Shown piece after piece: positions 1-7,781 of a DNA stretch of 64,000 bases. Source of the stretch: Winogradskyella luteola. GTDB lineage: Bacteria > Bacteroidota > Bacteroidia > Flavobacteriales > Flavobacteriaceae. The notes under the pieces were generated by a model. It worked only from the letters and a program-made list of their open reading frames with translations. It ran no database searches and was not told the origin of the DNA. Both the position numbers and the translations under genes were made by a program. The stretch's first letter is position 1. Each line of letters starts with the position of its first letter. Location of the stretch: positions 186,001-250,000 of the forward strand of contig NZ_JAGSPD010000001.1 in assembly GCF_019203985.1 (NCBI RefSeq), written 5' to 3'.

Positions 1-383
1 TATTTGTAAAAATCTGATAGCTCTTGATTTGTATCTCCATTAAAACCAGTACCTATATATCCGGTATTACCTATTGTGAAAGCTACTGCAGAACTCCTTT
101 CTTGACCTGAAAAATCTGCAAGCTGTTGCCATGAATTTGTCGCAAAATCATAAGTCCAGAAATCGTTAAAATAATCGTCACCATCAAAACCTGTTCCCAT
201 ATAGCCCTTATTGCCTATGGTAAATGCGGTTGCACTACTCCTAGGTTCTTCATTAAAAACTGAGGTTTCTGCCCAATTACCAATTAAGTCGTCGTCATCG
301 TCATCGTCCCCACAACTATAAAAAGAGGTAATAAACAGACAAACTATTATTAAAACTTTACTATTAATTTTTTGTTTTTTCAT
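1..383 (-). CDS. Kelch-like repeat lipoprotein (3' part outside window)
   Basis: The visible part is the N-terminal 127 codons; the gene continues past base 1. A lipoprotein signal (hydrophobic stretch, then SFYSC with Cys24) is followed by seven aspartates, a charge pattern typical of surface-exported Bacteroidota lipoproteins. Two copies of a kelch/galactose-oxidase-type unit follow (SSATAFTIGNKGYMGTG and SSAVAFTIGNTGYIGTG, each then F.DFWTYD- or LSDFYKY-like), which predicts a beta-propeller. The ATG at 383 lies inside the last codons of the upstream barrel gene (20-bp overlap), so the two are co-transcribed. Ligand unknown. Confidence 0.75.
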   Translation of the reverse strand, partial: MKKQKINSKVLIIVCLFITSFYSCGDDDDDDDLIGNWAETSVFNEEPRSSATAFTIGNKGYMGTGFDGDDYFNDFWTYDFATNSWQQLADFSGQERSSAVAFTIGNTGYIGTGFNGDTNQELSDFYK

Positions 384-1281
384 TTCGTTTTTTATTTAAA
401 TTAAAGCTTACGGCTATGTTTAGAAAAATTGTTTCATTAGTATCAATATCATATAAAGTGTCATCTTCTATGTCGATGACCTCCATATTACTAATTGGCA
501 TATATCCAAGTTTAAAGTGTGTTATCCAATTCTCTTCAAATTTTAATTGATAACCTAATGCAATTTTTAATCCATTAAACTGCATTCTTGAATTTGCAAT
601 TTCTTCACCCTGCGCATTTAAAATACTAGCTGAATTATTTGCAAAAAATCCTTCGGGACTTAACGTAAAATTGATTGCGCTTTTCTTATCAATATTATGA
701 AAGAGACCAGTTACAGGTAATCCTATGCTATATTTTGTATTTAAGCTTACTTGCCTACTATATGACACTAGAGGAAATAAACGTGGACGACCAAATAAAG
801 TACCAAAACCAATACCTACTGTAAGGTTAGATTTCAGATCATTTTTTGTCCACACCTTACTTGTACTTAAAAACGTATTGTAAAAAAAATCGTCCGCTGA
901 TATGTCACCCTCAAATGTAGATGACAGCATAGGTGAAATTAAAGCATTAAGAAACCAGTTATTTCTTAGTGGTCTTTTGTATATAAGGTTAAGTCTTATA
1001 GTATGTATGTTTTCAAAATCATTTAATGCATTGCCAAAAAGAGCATCTTTAAAATAAATATCGTATTTAGTATAATTCAATCTAACAGCTAAAAGCGATT
1101 TATTGATTTTTTTACCCATTCCCAATGACACTGCTGTTTTTTCTAGCTGTGTATCACCTAAACTTGGCAGAAGGCTGTACTCAAACCTACCCAACTCTAA
1201 ACCATTGCTTAATAACGGTGCGTTTTGTGCTGTAGATAGCATAGTGAAAAAACTAAAAAATAGTACTGCGATTTTATTCAT
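364..1281 (-). CDS. Outer-membrane beta-barrel protein, DUF6268-like
   Basis: A 305-residue protein with a Sec signal peptide (MNKIAVLFFSFFTMLSTAQ), then alternating amphipathic strands. The pattern ARLEYTL-like (here GRFEYSLLPSLGD), ALISPMLSSTFEGDISADD and an aromatic-rich C-terminal strand resembles the DUF6268 outer-membrane barrel family. A TTG three bases upstream is in frame, but ATG at 1281 is the better start. The 3' end overlaps the kelch lipoprotein, suggesting a paired envelope function. The exact family name is from recall and needs a profile search; the barrel assignment is firmer. Confidence 0.65.
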   Translation of the reverse strand: MNKIAVLFFSFFTMLSTAQNAPLLSNGLELGRFEYSLLPSLGDTQLEKTAVSLGMGKKINKSLLAVRLNYTKYDIYFKDALFGNALNDFENIHTIRLNLIYKRPLRNNWFLNALISPMLSSTFEGDISADDFFYNTFLSTSKVWTKNDLKSNLTVGIGFGTLFGRPRLFPLVSYSRQVSLNTKYSIGLPVTGLFHNIDKKSAINFTLSPEGFFANNSASILNAQGEEIANSRMQFNGLKIALGYQLKFEENWITHFKLGYMPISNMEVIDIEDDTLYDIDTNETIFLNIAVSFNLNKKRNEKTKN

Positions 1282-1489
1282 CAATACGAACTTAAAGCTT
1301 GCTTTTATGACTTTTAAACAAACTATACCAACAATCCGTTTTTATAGATTAATTAGGTTATTACATATATCAATCAGATATTTTACTTTAATAGATGATT
1401 AAGTAGTTTTCGTATATATGAAATAAAGGCTCGTATAATAATCTTCTTTCGCTCTATTTTAATGGCTTTTTTTGTTAAAAATCGAGTTT

Positions 1490-2806
1490 ATGAAGCTAAA
1501 GGTCACAAAGCAAGTTGTTAAAATCATATTATGTCTTAGCGTAATAATTGGCTGCGCTGATTCAGATGAGATACCCACTTTAACAGTTGGTGAAGATTTT
1601 ACAAATACGAATATTAGAGTTATCTCCATTGACACATTAGAAGTTAGATTATCCACAATGAAGTTTGATTCAATAATAACATCAAACTCTCAGCGCCTGT
1701 TATTTGGTAGATATGAAGATGAAGATTTTGGTAATGTTAAGGCATCTGCTTATTTTGAATTAACATCGGACAATTTTTTTATAGATGATGAAGCTACTTT
1801 AGACAGTGTAGGTTTAGTTTTAAACTATGATAACTATTTCTTTAACGACACCACTCAGACCATAACTATTAACGTCCACAAACTATTGGACCGTATAGAT
1901 AGTGAAGATGGAAACCTCTATAATACATCTGAGTTTGATTATGAGCCAACAGCACTTGCTTCTTTTAGCTTTATACCCGAACCCAGTAGAGATTCTTTAT
2001 ACGTTTCGTTACCTTTTCAGTTTGGACAGGATATATTCCAAGGAATTCAGAATAACGAGATAGATGATGTGGAATCTTTAGCACAAATATTAAAAGGAAT
2101 AACCATACAACCAAGTGATTTGGACAATGGATCTATTGTTGGTTTTGATATAGCAGAAAGTTATGTTAAGCTTTATTATACCGTACCAGATGAATTAGAA
2201 GATGATGATGAAGAATTGGAGTTAATTATAAATCAATTTAGTGCAAACACTTATTTTAACAATATACAAAGTGATGTTAGTAACTTACCGCTTCAACTGA
2301 TAGATGACCAAGAAAATATACTACCATCCACAGAAAGTAGTAATTTTTCATACCTCCAAGCTGGTATTGGTTACGTTACTCGAATTGAATTTCCTTCCAT
2401 TAAAAAACTTAACGAAATACCTGGAACAGGCACTATACTTAATGCTACTTTAGAAATAAAACCCAACAATAGCTCTTACTCAGATATAAAAACAATTTCT
2501 GATTTTTTAGATCTCTATGTGATAAACCAAAATAATGACATAACATTTCAAATTGCAAATAGTGTTGGTTTGGTATCTGCTTCATTAGTGAGAGAAAATG
2601 AAGAGTTTGGTGATATCATTTATTCAGTACCTGTTTTAGAGTTTGTTGATAATAAATTTTTAGAACAACCAGAAACTGAGGATGCACTCATTTTATTACC
2701 ACCAGAATTTAATTCTACAGTTAACAGCCTAAAGTTTAATGATGCCTTTAATGATGATTTTAAAGCTAAACTATTCTTAACCTATGCTATTTTAAATGAA
2801 GAATAG
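1490..2806 (+). CDS. DUF4270 domain lipoprotein
   Basis: A 438-residue protein with an N-terminal lipobox (IIGCADSDE) and the DUF4270 pattern: early conserved segments around SIDTLEVRLSTMKFDSI and RLLFGRYEDEDFGNVKASAYFEL, then beta-rich sequence to the end. DUF4270 proteins are uncharacterised envelope proteins widespread in Flavobacteriia. The reading frame also opens at a TTG (1472), but the ATG at 1490 gives a normal signal sequence (MKLKVTKQVVKIILCLSVII). It overlaps the next gene by 11 bp, the usual family context with an outer-membrane protein. Confidence 0.8.
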   Translation: MKLKVTKQVVKIILCLSVIIGCADSDEIPTLTVGEDFTNTNIRVISIDTLEVRLSTMKFDSIITSNSQRLLFGRYEDEDFGNVKASAYFELTSDNFFIDDEATLDSVGLVLNYDNYFFNDTTQTITINVHKLLDRIDSEDGNLYNTSEFDYEPTALASFSFIPEPSRDSLYVSLPFQFGQDIFQGIQNNEIDDVESLAQILKGITIQPSDLDNGSIVGFDIAESYVKLYYTVPDELEDDDEELELIINQFSANTYFNNIQSDVSNLPLQLIDDQENILPSTESSNFSYLQAGIGYVTRIEFPSIKKLNEIPGTGTILNATLEIKPNNSSYSDIKTISDFLDLYVINQNNDITFQIANSVGLVSASLVRENEEFGDIIYSVPVLEFVDNKFLEQPETEDALILLPPEFNSTVNSLKFNDAFNDDFKAKLFLTYAILNEE

Positions 2807-4040
2807 AATACTCTTTACTCAATTTGCATTGATACTCTCCTCATTTAGTGTCTGGTCTCAAACCAACAATTTAACCGGTTCTCCTTATTCATTATTTGGA
2901 ATTGGTGTGGAAAGCAATAGTAATACCGGTAGGAATAGTGGAATGGGACGACTGGGTTTGGCTTTAGAAAGTGACAATCAAATTAATCTATACAACCCAG
3001 CTTCTTTTGCCTCAATTGAAAAAGAACGATTTGTATTTGATATAGGTATGTTCACAGAAATACAAAGCATTTCCAGCGGTGGCCGTAATGAGATGCGTTT
3101 TGCCTCAAATTTTTCTAATATTTCATTGGGTTTTAATGGTAACGGAAAGTATGGTGTGGGCTTATCACTACGACCAGCAACTAGCGTAGGTTACGCACTT
3201 ATTGGTATTAAGAGCAATATTGAAGGTAGCAATGAACAATTTACGACTAATATAGACGGCTCTGGTGGTTTGAGTGAAGTAAGGCTTGATTACGGAAGAA
3301 AATTATCATCTAATTTAAATGTTGGAATAAAGTTTTCGTATTTCTTTGGATCGGTTGATGAAACAGAATCTGTTATAGCTGAAAACAGCCGTATATCAAA
3401 CAATGATATTAGTTACTACAATGGTGCCACTATGGGTTTTGGTTTACAATATAAACTTAAAGAACGCTACAATATTGGTCTAAGTCTAGATTTACCAACT
3501 TCACTTGGCGGAAAGCAAGACACAAACTCACAAAAATTCTCATTTGATGGTATTACCATTTTAGAGGAAAGTGTGGATAAGAATATTGATGACTTTAAGC
3601 TACCTCTAAGATTTGGAATAGGCTTTAGTACAACGTTTAAAAATCTTCTCCTCTCAGCCGACTATAACTCAAGTTTTTGGTCAGGTACAAACCAAGAAGA
3701 TGGTGTTGGAAAATATGTTGACCAAAGCATTTTTGCAATTGGTGCAGAATTTATGGTAAATCCAAATAGTCTAAAATATTGGCAACGTATTAACTTTAGA
3801 GCTGGTATAAACTATAATACTGGTTATTTAGAAATCGACAACAATCGTGTAGATAGTTATAGTGCCTCTTTTGGTTTTGGCCTACCAATTGGAAGAAACT
3901 CTGGCTCCAATTTAAACTTTTCTTACAATGTTGGCAACAGAGGCTCTACAAATAGTTTCTTGGTAAACGAAAATTTCAGCACTCTAAATTTAAATCTTAC
4001 ACTTTCAAATATCTGGTTTCAACAAAGGAAGTATAATTAA
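2796..4040 (+). CDS. Outer-membrane protein (FadL/OmpP1-like barrel) paired with DUF4270
   Basis: A 414-residue protein with a signal peptide ending SVWSQ. The segments GSPYSLFGIGVESNSN, GMGRLGLAL and INLYNPASFASI are the conserved start of the flavobacterial outer-membrane proteins that follow DUF4270 genes. Glycine- and aromatic-rich beta strands run to a terminal strand NLTLSNIWFQ. The fold resembles FadL/OmpP1 transporters, but no substrate can be read from the sequence. Translationally coupled to the upstream DUF4270 gene: its ATG lies 11 bases before that gene's stop ends. Confidence 0.75.
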   Translation: MKNRILFTQFALILSSFSVWSQTNNLTGSPYSLFGIGVESNSNTGRNSGMGRLGLALESDNQINLYNPASFASIEKERFVFDIGMFTEIQSISSGGRNEMRFASNFSNISLGFNGNGKYGVGLSLRPATSVGYALIGIKSNIEGSNEQFTTNIDGSGGLSEVRLDYGRKLSSNLNVGIKFSYFFGSVDETESVIAENSRISNNDISYYNGATMGFGLQYKLKERYNIGLSLDLPTSLGGKQDTNSQKFSFDGITILEESVDKNIDDFKLPLRFGIGFSTTFKNLLLSADYNSSFWSGTNQEDGVGKYVDQSIFAIGAEFMVNPNSLKYWQRINFRAGINYNTGYLEIDNNRVDSYSASFGFGLPIGRNSGSNLNFSYNVGNRGSTNSFLVNENFSTLNLNLTLSNIWFQQRKYN

Positions 4041-4045
4041 AATAG

Positions 4046-4074
4046 AGGGTCGATTTCTTATATAAATCAACCCT
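4046..4074 (+). terminator. Hairpin after the DUF4270/OMP pair
   Basis: Imperfect inverted repeat AGGGTCGATTT / AAATCAACCCT with a 7-base loop and one C-A mismatch, starting 6 bases after the stop codon. The following T-run is short, so termination strength is uncertain. Confidence 0.45.
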
Positions 4075-4099
4075 TTCAGCTTTTAACTTCTAACGGAGT

Positions 4100-4621
4100 C
4101 TAGTTCTCACTTTTATCCATTGTTTCTTCATGTTCTTTCTGCATGGCAAGATGCTCTGATTTCATTTTTTCGTGCTCCTCCATCATCATTTTATGTTCCT
4201 TTTCCATGCTTTGGTGATCAGATTTTAGTTTTTCGTGCTCTGATTTAATTTCCTCAATATCCTTATCTCCATCTAAGTGACTTTGTTCAATTTTTTCATG
4301 CTCATTCATCAGTTTCTCATGTGTTTCGAGTAGAGCTGCATGTTTTTTCATCATTTTTGAATGTTCCATTTCATAAGCCTTATGGCTGGCTTCGTCAATG
4401 ATACTATCTGTAGCTTCATGCTGGCTTTTCAATCTTTCGTGTTCTTTTTCAAATTTAGCATGTGCGGTTTCCATAGTCTGGTGAATTGAATCCATTTCCG
4501 CATGCATTTTAACTAATTGTTCGTGGTATTCCTTATCAACATTTTTACAACCTTGGATAGCAAAAGAAATCATTAGACCCAATGCAATAATTGTAATGTT
4601 GAAGACTTTCTTGTTTTTCAT
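4100..4621 (-). CDS. Histidine-heptad coiled-coil lipoprotein
   Basis: A 173-residue lipoprotein: signal and lipobox (FAIQGC, Cys25), then one long charged helix. All 18 histidines lie in a heptad register: residues 33, 40, 47, 54, 61, 68, then 80, 87, 94, 101, 108, 115, then 129, 136, 143, 150, 157 and 164. There is one phase skip (68 to 80, 12 residues) and one double heptad (115 to 129). Typical units are EHEKLKS and EHKMMME. The helix is also rich in Glu, Lys and Met. This predicts a parallel coiled coil with a histidine stripe, plausibly metal-binding or pH-sensitive; both roles are inferred. I do not recognise a named family. It stands alone, with 287 bp of noncoding sequence upstream. 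Confidence 0.8.
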   Translation of the reverse strand: MKNKKVFNITIIALGLMISFAIQGCKNVDKEYHEQLVKMHAEMDSIHQTMETAHAKFEKEHERLKSQHEATDSIIDEASHKAYEMEHSKMMKKHAALLETHEKLMNEHEKIEQSHLDGDKDIEEIKSEHEKLKSDHQSMEKEHKMMMEEHEKMKSEHLAMQKEHEETMDKSEN

Positions 4622-4908
4622 TTTTAAATGTACTTATTGTTCGTATTAATTTTAAAGTGTTTTAAAGCTTATTTATTTTTTATCTGTCCATCAATATATA
4701 AAAATTAAGTTTTCATTTAAAATTTATGGAATCAAATATGGTAGGCTAACCAAAATTTTTGAAAAAAACGCGACTTAATATTCTATATTTTCATAATTCA
4801 GAGATATTAAGTTTAAATCTAAAAATCGCTAAAACATTCAACAAATCAATGCTTTAGGTCAAAATTTTCCTTAACTTTAGACTATAATCTTAAATCACTA
4901 TATAGCCT

Positions 4909-5604
4909 ATGCCATCACAAGAATTACAACCTTCGGATTATAGAATGCGTAAACTCATTGGTACTTTAGGGCTATCATTACCCATCATTCTCCCAATCGT
5001 TAAGTGGGAATTTTTGTCTTCAATAAGTCATTACTATTACGCTACACTTTCTTCATTGCTTTTCATTATTATTCTTTCGGCGTTTGGTCTTTTTTTAATT
5101 TCCTATAAAGGCTATGTTAAAGACACAGAAACCGAACAAGTAAGTGATGATTTCTTAACAAATATTGGCGGTTTTGCTGCTTTAATAGTCGTCTTTATAC
5201 CAACTATTTGTTATGGCAGTGCAAGTGTTACTATAGATAATTTATGTGTGAGTGAAAATTACCCTCTTTTTGGACATAATAACACGACGCTAAGTACTAT
5301 CCATCTGGTAAGTGCTGGTATGTTTATCTTATGTATGGGCTGGATATCGAAATACAAATTTACCAGGGGAAAGAAAGCTTTACACAATAAAATTTACAAA
5401 CACTGCGGCAATGTGGTATTTATTTCCGTAGCACTTCTTATTACTGGGCTTGTCCTTGAGAAATTCGATATCAACTTTATTATCAATGAGTACTACGTTT
5501 ATATATTTGAAACTATAGCTGTTTTTGCCTTTGGTACGTCTTGGTTAGTAAAGGGTGAAGCTATTGAAAACTTTACAGATTTTAAAAATCGAATGCTCAA
5601 TTGA
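4909..5604 (+). CDS. Six-helix membrane protein of unknown function
   Basis: A 231-residue integral membrane protein with predicted helices near residues 16-32, 47-66, 86-103, 129-146, 167-184 and 194-214. The conserved-looking segment SHYYYATLSS...GLFLISYKGY before a short charged loop, followed by a helix ending FIPT, is shared by a family of uncharacterised bacterial membrane proteins. A cytoplasmic basic loop (KYKFTRGKK) follows helix 4. No catalytic motif is visible. Monocistronic. It could be a small-molecule sensor or transporter, but nothing here decides that. Confidence 0.65.
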   Translation: MPSQELQPSDYRMRKLIGTLGLSLPIILPIVKWEFLSSISHYYYATLSSLLFIIILSAFGLFLISYKGYVKDTETEQVSDDFLTNIGGFAALIVVFIPTICYGSASVTIDNLCVSENYPLFGHNNTTLSTIHLVSAGMFILCMGWISKYKFTRGKKALHNKIYKHCGNVVFISVALLITGLVLEKFDINFIINEYYVYIFETIAVFAFGTSWLVKGEAIENFTDFKNRMLN

Positions 5605-5739
5605 AATAATTTATGCTTGAGTATTAACCAAAAAATTAGGTCATATAACAATCTTGTCTCGTTAGAAGTAGGTAAAGCTAATACATTTCATTGGCAAACC
5701 TTAAGACCCAAAGATCTACAGAAATTAAGTTTACAATAA
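5600..5739 (+). pseudogene. Possible 3' remnant of a coding gene
   Basis: A stretch without start codon, opened by a TGA at about 5603-5605 in the same frame, that translates to about 44 residues ending at TAA 5737-5739. Its C-terminal part (EVGKANTFHWQTLRPKDLQK) looks like real protein sequence rather than random AT-rich translation, because it has W, H, P and charged residues in a plausible order. It may be the end of a decayed gene, or chance. Confidence 0.25.
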
Positions 5740-5835
5740 TTTACATTTTATCGATTTTTTATGCATTTCATAGAAATTTTATCAAATAAATTTATATATT
5801 AGCCTCGCAATAAATTTCATTGAATCCCAAATCTA

Positions 5836-7602
5836 ATGAAAAAAATATCCCTAACCATTGCTCTAATTTTATTTGGAGTAACTTACTTAACCGCTCAAAG
5901 CTCAGATAAAGAAAGAGCTGAAAACTACTTATCCAGTAAAGGAGAGTTAACATTTACATTTCAGGTTGAAAATCATGAGGATGTGCCTATTTATACCAAA
6001 AACCTTTCTTTAATCAATTATAATCCAAATACCAAAACTGTTATAGCTTGGGCAAATAAAGCACAGTTTAGAAAGTTTGAATCTAAGAACATTCCTTTTC
6101 AAGTACCTCAGGATGAAAATGAGGTTAGAGAAGCAAAAATATATGATGTAAGACCTTTAGCCAATAGAGAGGTTCAGTCCACATTATCATTTCCTGTAAG
6201 CTCATATCCTACTTACGCTGAGTATGCTCAGCAAATGCAAGATTTTGAAGATAACTATCCTGCTTTAGTAGATATGTTTAGTATCGGATCGACAGGTGAA
6301 GGAGATAAAGAACTACTATTTGTAAAAATATCGGATAATGTATCGACCGATGAGCAAGAACCCAAACTTATGTTTACATCATCCATGCATGGTGATGAAA
6401 TTGCTGGCTATCCTATGATGTTAAGTCTTATTAATTACATACTCACAGTATATAGCGATACAGGTCATACCGACCACGCTAGGGTTAAGAATTTGGTTGA
6501 AAATGCTGAGCTATGGATTAACCCAAATGCAAATCCAGATGGTACATACCACGATAGTCCCGATAACACTTCAGTAGCCAATGCTAGAAGAGGTAATGCT
6601 AATAATGTAGACCTTAACAGAAACTATCCTGATAGTAGAAAAGGAGCACATGCTGACGACAATCCTTACCAGACGGAAACATTACATTTTATGCAACTTG
6701 CTGAGGAGAACCATTTTGTTATTTCAGCAAGCTTTCATGGTGGGTCAGAGCTTGTAAACTATCCCTTTGATAATGTATATGTAAATGAGTATACACATCC
6801 CGATGGAGATTGGTTTGAAAATGTATCTGTGGCCTATGCAACGGAATGTCAAACTGATGCTAACTCAGGTAATACCTCTATTCCGTCTTATACAAATAAA
6901 CCCTCTTACATGACCGATGATAAAGATAGTGATGTTTACCCTAGCAAAGGTGTTACACATGGAGCAGAATGGTATCGTATATATGGTAGTCACCAAGATT
7001 ATATGAATTATTATCACCAATGTAAAGAGGTAACCATAGAACTTTCCGATGAAAAAATATTGCCCGAAAGTTCACTTGTCGATTATTGGTACTATAACAG
7101 AGATGCATTGTTAGACTACCTTACACAAGGTATATACGGCTTTATCGGCGTAGTAAAGGACTGTAATGACGGAACTTCTATTGAGGCTACCGTAACTATT
7201 GTTGGACATGATGCCCATGGATCACATACAGTTAGTAATGCACTTCATGGTGACTTTTATAGACCTATTAACGCTGGTACGTATGATATTATGTTTGAAG
7301 CACCATATTATGAATCTGTTATTATATATAGCCAAACAATAGACAACTACGAAAAGAAAGTTTTAGGCGATATACTAATGACTCCATTAATACCCGAAAT
7401 TCCAGAAAATTTAAATCTTACGGACGCAATATTACCTTCATCACCATTGAATCTGTCTTATGATTCAGGGTCTAGTTTTGATATTAGCTACAGGGAAATC
7501 AGCAGTGATTATAGCACATCAACAAGCACAAACTTATTCGGGGAAATAAACTCAAATAACATAGCTATAGGCACAGTTATAAAACAGTTTATAAAACGAT
7601 AG
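5836..7602 (+). CDS. Secreted M14-family zinc carboxypeptidase
   Basis: A 588-residue protein: signal peptide (ending YLTAQ), a propeptide-like region to about residue 120, an M14 peptidase domain (about 125-425) and a carboxypeptidase-regulatory-like beta-sandwich (about 432-515). Zinc ligands are visible as H185 and E188 (SSMHGDEIAG) and H301 (ASFHGGSE). The substrate-binding NRNYP is at 261-265 and the catalytic glutamate is E402 (TIELSDEK). It should remove C-terminal residues from peptides outside the cell. The last 70 residues (after MTPLIPEIP) do not look like a T9SS sorting domain, which is odd for such proteins in this family of bacteria. Confidence 0.85.
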   Translation: MKKISLTIALILFGVTYLTAQSSDKERAENYLSSKGELTFTFQVENHEDVPIYTKNLSLINYNPNTKTVIAWANKAQFRKFESKNIPFQVPQDENEVREAKIYDVRPLANREVQSTLSFPVSSYPTYAEYAQQMQDFEDNYPALVDMFSIGSTGEGDKELLFVKISDNVSTDEQEPKLMFTSSMHGDEIAGYPMMLSLINYILTVYSDTGHTDHARVKNLVENAELWINPNANPDGTYHDSPDNTSVANARRGNANNVDLNRNYPDSRKGAHADDNPYQTETLHFMQLAEENHFVISASFHGGSELVNYPFDNVYVNEYTHPDGDWFENVSVAYATECQTDANSGNTSIPSYTNKPSYMTDDKDSDVYPSKGVTHGAEWYRIYGSHQDYMNYYHQCKEVTIELSDEKILPESSLVDYWYYNRDALLDYLTQGIYGFIGVVKDCNDGTSIEATVTIVGHDAHGSHTVSNALHGDFYRPINAGTYDIMFEAPYYESVIIYSQTIDNYEKKVLGDILMTPLIPEIPENLNLTDAILPSSPLNLSYDSGSSFDISYREISSDYSTSTSTNLFGEINSNNIAIGTVIKQFIKR

Positions 7603-7712
7603 CTTTTTAACAAAGTGTAATCTTAAAGTCATTTATTTTTATAAATAATAGATTTTTTTATTCACTTGTTTTTCAAAGCATTACAAACTAAAAGTGCATT
7701 TCAACGATTATT

Positions 7713-7744
7713 TTTGCATTTTATGGAATAACACATTATGTTTG
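7713..7744 (+). promoter_or_regulatory. Bacteroidota-type promoter of the large secreted protein
   Basis: TTTG at 7713-7716, a 20-base spacer and TATGTTTG at 7737-7744 match the TTTG-N19/20-TAnnTTTG consensus. The start codon follows 37 bases later. Confidence 0.6.
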
Positions 7745-7781
7745 TAGTATAAATTTAGTCCCAAACTAAACTTAACCGCTT

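Noticed and set aside
1103..1402. 99-codon plus-strand frame across the promoter region
   Set aside because: It lies over the divergent promoter and the reverse of the barrel gene, with low-complexity sequence and no support.
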